Notes under the pieces: generated by a model
Databases searched by the model: none
Seen by the model: only the letters and a program-made list of their open reading frames with translations
Told to the model about the DNA's origin: nothing
Shown here: one piece after another, positions 10,744-21,354 of the stretch
Position numbering within the stretch: the first letter of the stretch is position 1
Layout of the letters: the number at the start of each line of letters is the position of its first letter
NCBI RefSeq assembly: GCF_000151315.2
Contig: NW_011887294.1
Span: 658,500 to 722,499 of the forward strand
Direction: 5' to 3'
DNA length: 64,000 nucleotides
Source: Capsaspora owczarzaki ATCC 30864
Lineage: Eukaryota; Opisthokonta; Filasterea
Program-made: the position numbers and the translations under genes

Positions 10744-10989
10744 TATTTCACGTTCGGAAATTCGGAGGTTTGGAGGTTCAGATGAGGAGTGACCATTTCG
10801 ATTTCAATTCCCAATGTAGAGGTGATTCCACAACGCATTGTCCCCCGCCAAGGCGATTCAGCATAACCACCAATTGTCGACAAATCCATGTATTGAAGGG
10901 AGCAACACTGTCAAGAGGAGTAGGGTGGGGGGGGCCGCACAGAAACTAGAATCAAATCAACCTCCCGTTGGCATCTCCAAGGACGTTTT

Positions 10990-13169
10990 TCAACCATCAT
11001 CCTCCGTGGCAAGACGTGGCCGAGTACGTCGTGTACTGGCACGTGAGGACCGAGATCCGCTGCTGCTGCTGCTGCTGCTGCTGCCGGCTACATAATCCTG
11101 CTCGCCATCGTCGTCGCGATTGTAACCACGCGCGGTTCTGCGATTCGAACTTGCATCGCTGTTGCTGCTGTTCTCGCTGGTGGCAGCAGCTCTCTGCCGT
11201 GGACTGGACGTCGCCGATCTGACGCGCGATGTACTCGCCTCCCAAGCACGTTGCATTGTTGCATGGGCAGCCTCGGCAGCCAAATCTTGCTCAAGCGCGG
11301 ATGCTAGCGCATCTCCGCCAGCGCCAGACACCGCAGGTGTGGATGATACAACGAGGGGCGTGAAAGGGTTTGGGGGAGCTGCGGTGCGTTGCTTGCCAGC
11401 GCGCGGTGCGGCACCTTCGCTCAACGCCAGCGCCGCCTTCGAAAACACCGGTGCTCGTGAGCGTGAGCGACTGGGCTTGGCTGTTGCAGGGGTGTGTGTC
11501 GCAGCCGAGGGATCGGTCGTAGCCACCAAGGGCATGTCTTGTGATGCAGCTGCAGCGGTTGGAACAAAACGCGACGGCTGTTTGTTTCGCAGACCGCTAC
11601 TGCCGCCAACTGTGCTCAGGCTATCAGACTCCATGCTGTCGCCAGCGACTGGTTCAGTCGCTGCTTCGCCTGCGCTGCTCGAAGACTCGTTCTGCGCCGA
11701 TGGAGTCTCGCCGTCAGCTTCGGTCGCGGGGAGCTGAAGATATTGACGCAGGATGCGCTCGCATTCTGCCTTGGATTGCTCCGCGCTCATGCGCTTGGCA
11801 TCGAGCCGTCGTGCTTGGGAATTTTGCCGACGGGCAGAGGCTTGGGCGCGCATGGCAACATTTTCGGCCCGCCGCCGCGTCTTGTCCAACTTGCCTTCCG
11901 CCAGTCTCGCACGGTACTCTTCTCGATACTCACCCAAGGTCTTGGCGAGATCCCCCGCGATGGCATTCGAGACAATGTTCAGCGACTTCATTGGCTGCGC
12001 GGGAACGGCAGGGACACCCAAGCCAAACGCGGACGCGCTGTTGCCTGCAGAGGCCGTGTGCATGGTCGCTGGCAGGAGAGAGAGCGATGAGGTTGAAATG
12101 AATGGCGAGGAAGCGCTGCTGGATGTGCCTTGACCCGACTGGAGCAAGGAATGGCTGCTGCCTTCGTGCGGAGCAAATGGAAGTGGAGAAGGCATTGGCG
12201 ACGGGCCAATCGATTCCGCGCCAAGACCACCAAGAGCATGGTGAAGCAAAGCTGTGGAGCCATTCGCAACAGCAGCCGCCGCAGCCGCGGCCGAACTTGG
12301 CGCGTTGTCGCCTGCTGCCAGCGCCGACAGGACACACTTTGCCTCAAAGTAGCGCTGGAACGTCTTGTCCACGAGTTCAATGCTATCCTCGTCAATGATA
12401 CCATTGACGGCACTGCGTTCGCTGAGTTCTGAGGCGTAGGTGGAAGTCTGTCACCACAAACGCCAACGTTGGAAATGATTTGTAAAATGAGTGTTGGTCG
12501 AAGCGCAATGAAAACCCACATCAACAAAAGCATCCAGCCTTGCTGCAAAAAATTCCGTGCTAGACCAACCCTCGGTTTCGCTCTTTTACCAATCTTCGCG
12601 CTCCCATGGCCAATGCCTTATTGGCGTCTCTTGAGACGGGGAGGCCGGCGCGGGAGGCGGTGGCGGTGAACAGAAACGCCTGCGCAGCCTCGAGCTGCTC
12701 GAACGTGTACAGCGCATCAACGAGCTTGTCGGCGACCAGTGTGTCGCGCAAGTGGACGAGGTCGGGGAAGGACGTGATGGGCACGCGGATGCAGACCTTT
12801 GGGTTGCACAGCTGGCCATTGTACAATGCGTACAGCGTGAACATTCCCCACACGCGCGTCTCGATCAGCTTGCTCGCGAGCATGACGTGCAGCACATGTG
12901 CGAGTGCAATCTCCATACTAAAGGGGTCCAAATGGTCCAAAGTCAGCTCCATTCAACTCTCAGTCCGAACGCTCAACAGTCGTTGTTTGTAGGGTGGGGT
13001 GTTACTTTTCAGTCTTCTCGGCATTGTCGCGACCTGCGTAGTGGAATGTCGCAAAGTGCACCTGTCGCCATGCACGGGCGAACGCGGCAAAGTCGAGCCC
13101 ATCGCCCTCGCGGAAGGCCGTCAGCAGCTGCCTCGTGTCGTTCTGGATTGCTCGGCTGCTCTGCCTCAT
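10990..13169 (-). CDS. SNAPC1: snRNA-activating protein complex subunit 1 (SNAP43)
   Basis: Exons 13169-13006, 12917-12590 and 12447-10990 join in frame to 649 residues. The N-terminal half has the SNAPC1 pattern: LLTAFREGDGLDFAAFARAW, ENMEIALAHVL spanning the first splice, FTLYALYNGQLCNPKVCIRV, and LEAAQAFLFTATA. In animals this subunit, with SNAPC3 and SNAPC4, recognises the proximal sequence element of snRNA promoters for Pol II and Pol III. The C-terminal part is long and of low complexity, with a basic heptad-like stretch around KLDKTRRRAENVAMRAQ and Ser/Ala-rich tails; human SNAPC1 is 368 residues, so the extension is lineage-specific. A DNA transposon lies about 280 bp upstream of its ATG. 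Confidence 0.85.
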
Positions 13170-13180
13170 CTGCCCCTTTC

Positions 13181-13254
13181 GGCCTTTCGCCTTTCGCCTT
13201 TCGCCTTTTGCTAGTCTACAGTGCTACTTGCGATTGCGATTGCGATTGCGATTG
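13181..13254. repeat. Two short tandem repeats upstream of SNAPC1
   Basis: A CCTTTCG unit repeats from about 13181 to 13208, and a TTGCGA unit repeats from about 13228 to 13254. Both lie just upstream of the SNAPC1 start codon in its likely promoter or 5' UTR. Confidence 0.7.
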
Positions 13255-13450
13255 CTAAATGGAGGGATTGGCTGGCAAAACACCTCCCCAAACCAGCAAA
13301 GAACACAACAGCAACAATGCAAACTGAAAGGAGACTGAGCGTCTGAGATTGAAGCGTCGCAATTTCCCTGTGTGCCCAAATACAACGTGCAGTCACGATA
13401 GTACAAGCTTTCATTGTTGCCTGATGATGATGCTGAAATTGATAGGATTA

Positions 13451-13475
13451 GAGAGAACCCTCCTTCTACCGGACA
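13451..13475 (+). repeat. Left terminal inverted repeat of the pogo-like element
   Basis: A 25-bp sequence whose exact reverse complement ends the element at 15702-15726. It contains the core CTTCTACCGGACA, which recurs in modified form at two internal sites. Confidence 0.9.
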
Positions 13476-13618
13476 GAAACTGGTGACCATCCTGCATCTG
13501 GCTCTCTTCATATTCTTGTTCAACATTATTAATATAGACGATGTGCAAAAAATGGAGGCGGTCGGAGCAATATGAAATTTTGACTTTGCATTGACCTTTG
13601 GCTGGGCGCGAAAAATCG

Positions 13619-13636
13619 TGTCCGGTAGATGGAGGG
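13619..13636 (+). repeat. Left subterminal copy of the TIR core
   Basis: TGTCCGGTAGATGGAGGG is an 18-bp near match to the inner end of the right inverted repeat, in the same orientation as the right TIR and opposite to the left one. Subterminal repeats of this kind are typical transposase binding sites. Confidence 0.75.
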
Positions 13637-13870
13637 ACAACCTCCGCAACACTCCCGGCACCTTCCAGCCCGTCTCCGACACCGGACATGCAGCGAAGAT
13701 GCAAAGAAAACCGATCTTGTCCGCGTTGGTGGATGATAGGGTCATGCTGCTGGTACTTATGGCCAGGAGCGTGCGCGGGGTCGAATCGGGACAAAGAATT
13801 ATCGTCGTTTAATCAACCCGACACCAATAACATACATAAAATTGCACATAAAGTCATACATGTAACACAT

Positions 13871-14902
13871 TTAGTTCGAATTGGAGAGGTCAGATAGCGC
13901 GAGTCGCTTCCGGCGATCGGTTTTCGGCGTGGACGACACATTTCCCTCGGTTGACACGAGCTGCATCGCCGCCATGTCGTTTGTCAGCCAGCTGCTCACG
14001 CCAATTGTGTTGGCACGACTGAGTGTCACACCTGGAGACGACATGAGCCGCGATGAGCTGCGGGTAGCAAGACGGGGCTCCTTCAGCCGCTCGAGCGATC
14101 TTGACGACAGTGAATAGGTCACATTCTCGTCCGACCCGCCACTCTGTGCTGTTTCAAATGATGGAGCGGCCTCGTCGTCAGAGTCTCTTTCATACATTCT
14201 CTTCCTGGAGCGCGCTGGAGCGGCAGAAGTCACCTGCATTGGCGACGGCGGAATGCCGTCCTTTTCGCATTCGTCGTCAGAGTCGTCCTGCTCAACCGCC
14301 ATCGTCGCAACCGATTGCAAAGCCGGTGCCGCAGCTGCTGCTTTCGAGGCGGCAAGCGCGCGGACGTGTCGGACGTCGGGGCGCTTGGGTTTTGCGGCGA
14401 CCATTTGCTTCACGGTCGCGTTGACTTTGGCGAGCCTCTGCTGGTTCGCGTGAAGTTGCGCACGCACGTCTGCAACCAGAGCGGCTGCCGAGTCATCTGC
14501 CTCGAGTTCTGCGAGCCGGGCCTGGTCGGCATCGATCGTCGACTTGAGTTGGTCCTGCTGATTCATGACGGGCTCAATCTCGTCCTCGTAGGTCCGCATT
14601 GCCCGGTTGTACTCCGCCATGAGAGGCGCAACCTGAGCCTTTTCTTGTTCCCGAGCTTCTCGCTCGTGTTGGGTAGCACGCTGTGCCGCATCTTGCGGCG
14701 AGTAGGCCTTGTTCGGCTTGACGGTTCGGACAGTGGCAGGCTCGGTGCAGCTCGACGACGGTGTCAGCGGGGGCGCTCGCAGCAACTCCTCGAACGTGAG
14801 AAGCGATGGAATCTGTAGCAGGGTGCGCACATCACTCAAGACAGCGTCAAGAAGGCGCTGAGATTCCGGACGCAGCTGAAACTCCGCCCAGGCTCGGCCC
14901 AC
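13871..14902 (-). pseudogene. Transposase C-terminal tail region (pogo-like element)
   Basis: An open frame on the minus strand encodes a charged, partly coiled-coil segment (HEREAREQEKAQVAPLMAEY, LAELEADDSAAALVADVRA) and a basic, Ser-rich end. It overlaps the N-terminal transposase frame by about 65 bases in a different frame. By position it is the tail that follows the DDE domain in pogo/CENP-B-type transposases. No Met-initiated product is implied; the first in-frame candidate is a GTG. It could instead be a second element-encoded protein. Confidence 0.55.
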
Positions 14903-15582
14903 AGCTTCCCTCCGGACTTGTCACAAAGCTCCTGCAGACGCTCAAAGAAGCTTCTGAGGGTTTCCTCGTTCATCGCGGCCGTACGAATGGTTTCGATCGA
15001 GTGTGCAGCGATCCAGCGGAGTTCGTCGGAAAACTCGGCGAAAAACCGCTCCAAAAACGACTCGCTCGGGCCGTTGGGACCGAATTTGCGGCGAGGCTTT
15101 CCATCTGGTCGTGGAGCTTGAGACAGGCGCATGAAGAGTTCGGTTGTCTCGGGTTTGGTGAGGGCGACGTGAGCAAATGCGCTGCGAACAAGGTAGTTAA
15201 CGATCTTGAGCTCCTCCGACCGGAGGAAGACGTTGCGGTCCCCCGAGATGGCGTCATCCTGAACTAGATCAACTGCCTGGTCGAGGGTAGAGCGGGCGAA
15301 GAGATCGGCTTGATGGCGGTGATGCGCGATCCATTTGCCGACAGTAGATCGCGAAACGTTGAAAATCGCCGCCAGCTGCCTGATGGACGGTTTCGTCTCC
15401 TTGCCGCCCGCGCCACCTGGTCCACTGATGTCAGCACATGGTGTAAAGTAGGATTTGAGCACGGCGGCCTTGAAAAAGCGAGGAGAGTCGGCGTCCTTGG
15501 CCTGTCTAGCCTCCCGCAGCAGGTCGAAGGCCAACTGGTTCCGCGGACTGACGTCTCCGCCCGGTGTGCCCAGTGGGTTCAT
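14836..15582 (-). pseudogene. Pogo/CENP-B-type transposase, DNA-binding half only
   Basis: From ATG 15582 the frame encodes 248 residues. Residues about 60-90 form a pipsqueak-like helix-turn-helix (IRQLAAIFNVSRSTVGKWI). Residues about 120-225 fit a CENP-B-type second HTH (LRSEELKIVNYLVRSAFAHV, ESFLERFFAEFSDELRWI, ending FFERLQELCDK). In intact pogo/Tigger transposases a DDE domain beginning with an N/MDETG-like motif follows directly; here the frame runs into about 25 unrelated residues and stops. The catalytic core is therefore missing rather than mutated. The product might still bind the inverted repeats. Confidence 0.75.
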
Positions 15583-15651
15583 CAGATGCTATTTAGTGGA
15601 TATCCGCAAGGAGGGGGTAGCAGAGCAAGACTCAGAGCCACGTATCGATCG

Positions 15652-15669
15652 TGTCCGGTAGATCAAGGG
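15652..15669 (+). repeat. Right subterminal copy of the TIR core
   Basis: TGTCCGGTAGATCAAGGG repeats the core of the right inverted repeat 50 bp inward and in direct orientation. It lies between the right end and the transposase start at 15582, so it may serve as both binding site and promoter element. Confidence 0.75.
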
Positions 15670-15701
15670 AAGCAAAAATATAAATGACTGGAAATGCATT
15701 A

Positions 15702-15726
15702 TGTCCGGTAGAAGGAGGGTTCTCTC
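15702..15726 (+). repeat. Right terminal inverted repeat of the pogo-like element
   Basis: Exact reverse complement of 13451-13475, followed immediately by the TA target duplication at 15727-15728. Confidence 0.9.
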
Positions 15727-15770
15727 TAGAACAGTTCCAGGTCCATTTCCAGGTCCAGTCTTTTGCTGTT

Positions 15771-15968
15771 TCAAGCCCTGTTCTGATGGATGGCCTGCAG
15801 ATTGATCCCCACAAGCGCCATCTGCTCGAGGTCGGTGGCAATGTGCTGCTCGAATCCGAGGAGACTTGCTTTGACGTTGTTGATTGTGATTTTGCGTATG
15901 AGGAGAGGGTGGTGGGGCGTAAGAAGCAAAACTGTCAAACGATTCTCAACGTCCGCGCCAAATTTCAT
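15771..15968 (-). CDS. Possible small helical protein or C-terminal exon
   Basis: A 65-residue frame from ATG 15968 ends 43 bp from the transposon end. The last 45 residues (VKASLLGFEQHIATDLEQMA, then LVGINLQAIHQN) look amphipathic and protein-like. The same frame is open without a Met for about 30 residues upstream (FAASVGQLESSAMKFGADVE), which suggests a final exon of a spliced gene whose 5' part was not resolved. I do not recognise a family; the closing helix vaguely recalls small BORC/BLOC-type subunits, too weakly to name. Confidence 0.3.
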   Translation of the reverse strand: MKFGADVENRLTVLLLTPHHPLLIRKITINNVKASLLGFEQHIATDLEQMALVGINLQAIHQNRA

Positions 15969-16452
15969 TGCGCTCGACTCCAGCTGCCCAACGCTGGCTG
16001 CGAACGCAGACCCGCTCTCGAAGCGAGGGTGGGCCCTCGTTGGTAACCATTGCGTACTTGTTCATGCAGCGCAATCTGAATCGGCCGTCGTTGCTCCCAA
16101 GTCCCGGGCAAGCATGGAAAGATGGAACTTTGTCAACTTTTTTTCCCGCCAAAACTTGGCCAACAACAAAAAAAACCGCGAAAACTTTTTCTGCGCTCGA
16201 CAGCGTTCTGCGCTCCCTCTCTCCCCACCCTCCATCACCACTCCACTCAAACAAGCGATGTCAAGAGGCAGTGCATGTCCCTCTCACCGAGCGTGCGGGG
16301 CCAATCATCGGCCTGGGGTTGCTGGAAGGAGATGCGTGCCTTTTCGTTTCCGCGCCATCTTTCCCCATTCATTCGTTTGCTGATGTCCAACGGTTTGATC
16401 TAACCCGCTCGGTGCTTCCTTCTTGCTCTGTTCTGGGCCTTGTCAGGTTCGC
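15969..16452. other. Region upstream of the tousled-like kinase
   Basis: May hold 5' exons of the small minus-strand gene and the 5' UTR of the kinase gene. The kinase frame is open back to 16423, across a plausible splice acceptor (CTTGTCAG) at about 16438-16445, so an upstream 5' UTR intron is likely. Confidence 0.4.
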
Positions 16453-19400
16453 ATGATGAACGGTCGATCAGCTTCCTCGGGATTGCTCGCAAGCACGCAG
16501 CCAGCCGCGCAGGAATCGTTGTTTGGAGGAGGCCTCTCGCAACAAGCCACGCTTGGCACTGTGCCAATGCAGATTGCTGACAAGGAAGTCTCGACGAATA
16601 GTAGCCCGATCAAACAGATCACGGCAGTAGCAGCAGTGTCTGCAGCCTCGGCCCAACCCCAATCGACCTCCCGCGGCTTGCCACAGGACGTCGCCGCCAC
16701 TGCCCAAGCTGCACATGACCCGCACGAACGGGCTTTGCATCAGCAGCAACTGGCCACGCTTGGGAGCGACCAGCCTGTGCTTGCAAGCGCGCAGCAAGCA
16801 ATCAATGCCAACAGCAACTCGCCATTTTTTGCGTCAGAGCGCTCCAACATGTCCCTGATTTCTGTCTCGTCGGTATCAAGCAACTTGGCGTCCGACTCCT
16901 TGAGCGGGGGCGAGGTGGACACTCACATGGCCAATCCTCTGGGGTTGCGGTCCATCCGGGCCGACGATTCTCGCAGTAACGACGTGGGTTTGGCACGCTT
17001 CCCGCGTCCAGATTCGCCAGGAACGCGCAGCACACCAGCCAGCAAGCGGAAATTCTCAACTGCCGAAGACGACAAGATTAAGGACGGTGTTGATCGGTTT
17101 GGAGAAGATTTTGACAAGATTCGTGCCGCTTACCCGGAGCTCGACCGGACCTCCGAGCAGCTCAAGGCTCGCTATCACCGTAGCAAAAAGCGTGCAGCAT
17201 CTGAAGATGGCCTTCCAGTTCCAGCGTCGCCCCTTCCCCATGGCGCTTCTGCTAGTGCTGCGGTTGCGGCTGCGGCGGTTGCGGCTGTGGCTGCTGCAGC
17301 TGCTGCTGCCGTTGCGCAACGGCCCCGACCCATTACACACTTTTTTGCTTCGGCCTCAAAGTCAACCGTGCAAACCAGCCCAAGCAAATCCTCTGATCCT
17401 GCGGGGATGCATCTGGCATCAGCAACTCGCGCGCCGCAGGTCGTATCGCAAGCAAGTCTCGTTGTCGAGCCGATGCAGACAGAATCACCATTGACAAATC
17501 CGATGATCGGGGCGGCGCCTATTCCTGCACCTACCCGCTTTCTCGAGCCTGGCCCTTCTTCCATCGTTGCTGCTGCGTCTGCTGCTGCTGCTGCTGCTGC
17601 TGCTTCTCCAAAGAAGGCCACGCCTTCTCCCAGGACGCCGCCGAATGCTGCTGTATCTCGATCAATTCGCCCCGACATCATGCAATCTGTGCCCAGGCTG
17701 TCGATGGCACTCCAGACTGAGCTGAGCGGCGGCGATTTGGATCGGCAGAGCGAAGCCGCACAAACCGCACTCAAAACTGCTCACGAGTTGGCACGCACAC
17801 AGTCCGAAGATGCGCAACGGCTTACTGTTGCCCTTCGCGACTCGAATGAACGCCTTCGCGCCGCAGTTGCTCAGGCTGAGGAGGCGACCCAGCTGGCCCA
17901 GGCGCTCAAGGACTCGGAAGAGCGCTTGCGCCTGTCGATGGCTCAGGCGGATCGCTTCATGGCATTCATTCCACAGCTTCTCACTGCGCAGTGCGTTGAG
18001 GAGAAGCGTGCTGCTCGTGAGAAATGCGTCCTGGACAGTCACCGCATTGTCAGCTTTGTGATGAAACGCCGCGGCGCCGAGTTTGTGGAAGCGTGGCAAG
18101 AAGGTGTTGCGTTTGACGAGCACCGAGCCAAGATGCAGGCCATCGTCACCCAGCGCGAAGAGCTCGATCGGCAACGAAAGGCGCTCACCAAGCGCAAGCC
18201 CGCCACCCCAAAAGCGGCCAAGGGCGGCAAGAAGGACGACGATTCCAGCATGGACACGACTGCAGACGGTGTGTTTGCCAAGCCCGCGTTGCCTGCTGGC
18301 ACGGTTTCCAAAGCCGGCAGTGCCGCGTCAGGCACATCTGCCCAAAGCGCGACGAGCAGCAACAATCAGTCCCTCTCCGCATCGTCAAGCAGCGACGAGA
18401 TGTCGGCGATGGAGCTGTACGAATTGGATGAGATCATCAAGATGCGACAGCTCATGCTGAAAAAGGAGGAAACGGTCCTTCTTGAGCAACTCGAAGAGCT
18501 CGAACGTGATCGCAATCTCCACATCCGTGAACTCAAGCGCATCCGCGATGAGGATGGCTCCCGTTTCAACAACAACCCCACACTCAATGGCCGCTACCTG
18601 CTTCTTACTCTTCTTGGCAAAGGGGGCTTTAGTGAAGTGTACAAGGTAGGGGTTTGTCGAATGCGGTCGGATTTTTGGTTGTTCTGCCTCGATGGACTTG
18701 CTTGACTGACAAACACACTTGTTTCTGCAGGCATTTGATTTGAAGCAGTGCATGCATGTCGCTTGCAAAATTCACCAAGTGAACAGCGCGTGGAATGAGC
18801 AAAAGAAGGCGAATTTTGTCAAGGTACGGCGATTGGGTCTATTGCACTGTGTACTTTGGCGTCGATTCTTACTCTTTTGTGAATGTTCTCTCTTTGGCCA
18901 ACAGCACGCTTGCCGCGAACTGAAAATTCACGAAAGCCTCGACCACCCTCGAATCGTCAAACTCTACGACGTGTTTGAAATTGACGCCAACTCGTTTTGC
19001 ACGGTGCTCGAGTTTGTCGGTGGAAACGACCTCGATTTTCACCTCAAGCAGAACAAGATGCTGCCCGAGCGTGAGGCGCGCCTCGTCCTCGTTCAGCTGT
19101 TCAGCGCACTCAAGTACTTGGCCGAGCTCAAGTCGCCCGTCATTCACTACGATCTCAAGCCTGGCAACCTGCTGTTGATGAACGGCGAGGTCAAAGTGAC
19201 CGACTTTGGCCTCTCGAAAATCATGGAGCTCGACCAAACCAACGGCGAGGCCTCGGAGGGGATGGAGTTGACGTCGCAAGGTGCCGGCACCTACTGGTAC
19301 TTGCCTCCCGAGTGCTTCCAGATGGACCCGAAGGCGCCGCCCAAAATTTCGTCCAAGGTGGATGTTTGGTCTGCCGGCGTCATCTTTTATCAATGCCTGT

Positions 19401-19745
19401 ATGGCGTGAAGCCGTTCGGCCACAACCAAACCCAGCAAGCCATTCTGCAGAATGGCACCATTCTCAATGCGCGGCAGGTTGACTTTCCCGCCAAACCCGC
19501 AGTGTCTCAAGAAGCAAAGGTAAAGCAAACCCCGGCTATGGTGATGCTGCAATCGATGGCAAGTCTTTGCTCGTGCTCATTTTGTTCTGGGTTGGTTTGG
19601 GGTTTTTTTTTTTTTTTTTTTCGTATTCTGTGCGTGGCAGGACTTTTTGAGACGCTGTCTTATGTATTCCAAGGAACAACGCCCTGACGTGTTAACGCTG
19701 CTGCGCGATCCCTATCTGCAAATGAAGAAACCGCCGAAAGACTAA
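16453..19745 (+). CDS. TLK: Tousled-like kinase with an N-terminal Myb/SANT domain
   Basis: Exons 16453-18645, 18731-18823, 18905-19519 and 19641-19745 give 1,001 residues. The C-terminal kinase (about 712-990) is clearly of the tousled family: [26 protein letters not shown] (VAIK lysine), [57 protein letters not shown] and [13 protein letters not shown]. TLKs phosphorylate the histone chaperone Asf1 and act in chromatin assembly. Heptad-rich segments lie at about 430-560 and 640-700. Residues about 198-245 ([17 protein letters not shown], then [10 protein letters not shown]) fit a Myb/SANT fold, which TLKs are not known to carry. The rest of the N-terminus is Ala/Ser-rich. Two Met codons at 16453 and 16456 are start options, and the frame is also open to 16423. 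Confidence 0.93.
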
Positions 19746-19896
19746 TGTGTTTTTTCGTTTGTTTGCCGCCGGCCCCAGCTTTTGTCACCAGCTTTCGTCC
19801 TTGTAGTTATGTATTCATTGTATATCTCCATGTATCTTCGAGTCAACATCGATGAGCATTGAAAACAAGTCAAAATTTCGCATTCAATTGTGTCGC

Positions 19897-20994
19897 CTAC
19901 TCGGCCTGGGAACGATCGAGGTTGTCAAACACATTCATCACGTCGGCGTGATCATCCAGAGCCTCCATGAGCCACTCGAACTGCTCTTGTGTTTCGGCGT
20001 TGCCAATCGACACTTGAGATTCGGATAAAAAGTCGATTCGCAGCATGGGCGGACCAACACCAAGTTTGGTCGCGGCGTCGCGAACGGCAGCGCTGTCGCT
20101 CGGTTGACAGATGAACGACAGGGTGGATTCCTCAACATCCGCCTCGGTATCCTCGGCCCCGACATGCACGCCAACCTCCAGGGCTAGATCGTCCCACTGG
20201 GACTGAGTCAAGCTCCGCAGGGGAGCAGATGGCGCACCACCTGTGACGGAACCGACAAGTTTGGCCAAATCCTCGTCGCTGGCCAACCGAATGGTCACCA
20301 CCGCGACGCGCTTGAAAATGTATCCTACGGGCGCCGGTTCACCGCCGACTTTGCTGAGCAATGCGCGGATTTCGGGGAAGGTCCGCCGCGTATTCTCTGT
20401 GAGCGTTTCAATCAGCAACGAAACATTGCCAGGGCCTCGCGCCTCAAAGAAGTGGACCTGCGCCTTGTCGTCAACCTCCTTGCCCGACGCTGCGACCTTG
20501 ATGGCGTTGCGGATCTTGTCGATGGGGACGTCGTTCTGGCGAGCGCGATCAATGATGGCGCCCAGGCGAGGATTGAAGACTGGATCTTCGCCACTTTCGC
20601 GCACGCAGCTGCTAATCTCGCGCGAGAACTTGGTGATGAGCTTGCCTCGCTTGGCGTCGGTGGCTGCCTTGGCGTGCTTGATCGTCTTCCACTTGGAGTG
20701 CCCGGCCATTCCACGCGCTGGTGGCTGCATCCTCACCGCGGCGACCGACACGCGTTTGGCTGCAGACAACGGCACCAGTAATGCTGCTGCTGCTGCAGGC
20801 GTCGCAAACGTAGGAATAGTGATAGTAGGGTGACGCGATGATGGATCGTGGGGTAGCCGTCCGGCTGTGCAGGCGAGTGAGGTGTATGCTGCTCGACCAG
20901 CAACATGTAGACGGATTGTTGATCTGCACAGATGGTGGAGCATTGCGCTGTAGAATGGAGACTGGAAGAAGGGTGTTGTAGATGCATTGATCAT
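19897..20994 (-). CDS. TACO1: YebC/TACO1-family mitochondrial translational activator
   Basis: A single exon of 365 residues. After a Ser/Arg/Ala-rich, acid-poor N-terminus of about 90 residues consistent with a mitochondrial targeting region comes the YebC core: MAGHSKWKTIKHAKAATDAK, FNPRLGAIIDRARQNDVPID, and later ARGPGNVSLLIETLTENTRR. TACO1 promotes mitochondrial synthesis of cytochrome oxidase subunit 1. The start could be Met1 (20994) or Met18 (20943). It converges on the TLK gene with about 150 bp between the stop codons. Confidence 0.92.
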   Translation of the reverse strand: MINASTTPFFQSPFYSAMLHHLCRSTIRLHVAGRAAYTSLACTAGRLPHDPSSRHPTITIPTFATPAAAAALLVPLSAAKRVSVAAVRMQPPARGMAGHSKWKTIKHAKAATDAKRGKLITKFSREISSCVRESGEDPVFNPRLGAIIDRARQNDVPIDKIRNAIKVAASGKEVDDKAQVHFFEARGPGNVSLLIETLTENTRRTFPEIRALLSKVGGEPAPVGYIFKRVAVVTIRLASDEDLAKLVGSVTGGAPSAPLRSLTQSQWDDLALEVGVHVGAEDTEADVEESTLSFICQPSDSAAVRDAATKLGVGPPMLRIDFLSESQVSIGNAETQEQFEWLMEALDDHADVMNVFDNLDRSQAE

Positions 20995-21354
20995 TGTTGG
21001 ATGGATGATGGTTTCAACAAAAGAACTTCAACACAAGAACTTCAACCAAACCACAACTACTGTCCTCTTCAGTGGCAATTGTTCAGGAAGATAACATCAG
21101 ACACAGCCATGCACATCGCAAGTGCGGATTGGAAACAAAGAAACAAGCTGGCAAAGGGTTGTCAAAAAATGTTTTTAGTTTGTTGTTGTGGTCAAAAATA
21201 CGGGCGAAAAAAGACCACACATGCAAGATTGACGTCAAAAAAGGCCTTCTCTTTGGGCTGGGAGTGTGACGAGAACGACTTGAACGAACGAGCAGTACAG
21301 CAAGATTAATAACGGACACAAAACAAGGAATGAAAACGATTGTTCCCAATTTGT
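20995..21354. other. Intergenic region between TACO1 and the ATG27-like gene
   Basis: Holds the TACO1 promoter and 5' UTR and the 3' end of the upstream minus-strand gene. No additional gene is seen. Confidence 0.5.

Larger units (their letters stand above)
13451..15726 (-). mobile_element. Pogo/Tigger-like (Tc1/mariner superfamily) DNA transposon, internally deleted
   Basis: The 2,276-bp element is bounded by perfect 25-bp inverted repeats (13451-13475 and 15702-15726, beginning GAGAGAACCC at each end) and flanked by TA on both sides (13449-13450, 15727-15728), the target duplication of the Tc1/mariner superfamily. Inside, on the minus strand, are a transposase N-terminal part with helix-turn-helix domains and a C-terminal tail region in another frame. 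The DDE catalytic domain expected between them is missing, so the copy should be non-autonomous. The ends are identical by eye, which suggests a young insertion. It sits between SNAPC1 and a possible small gene at 15771-15968. Confidence 0.85.
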
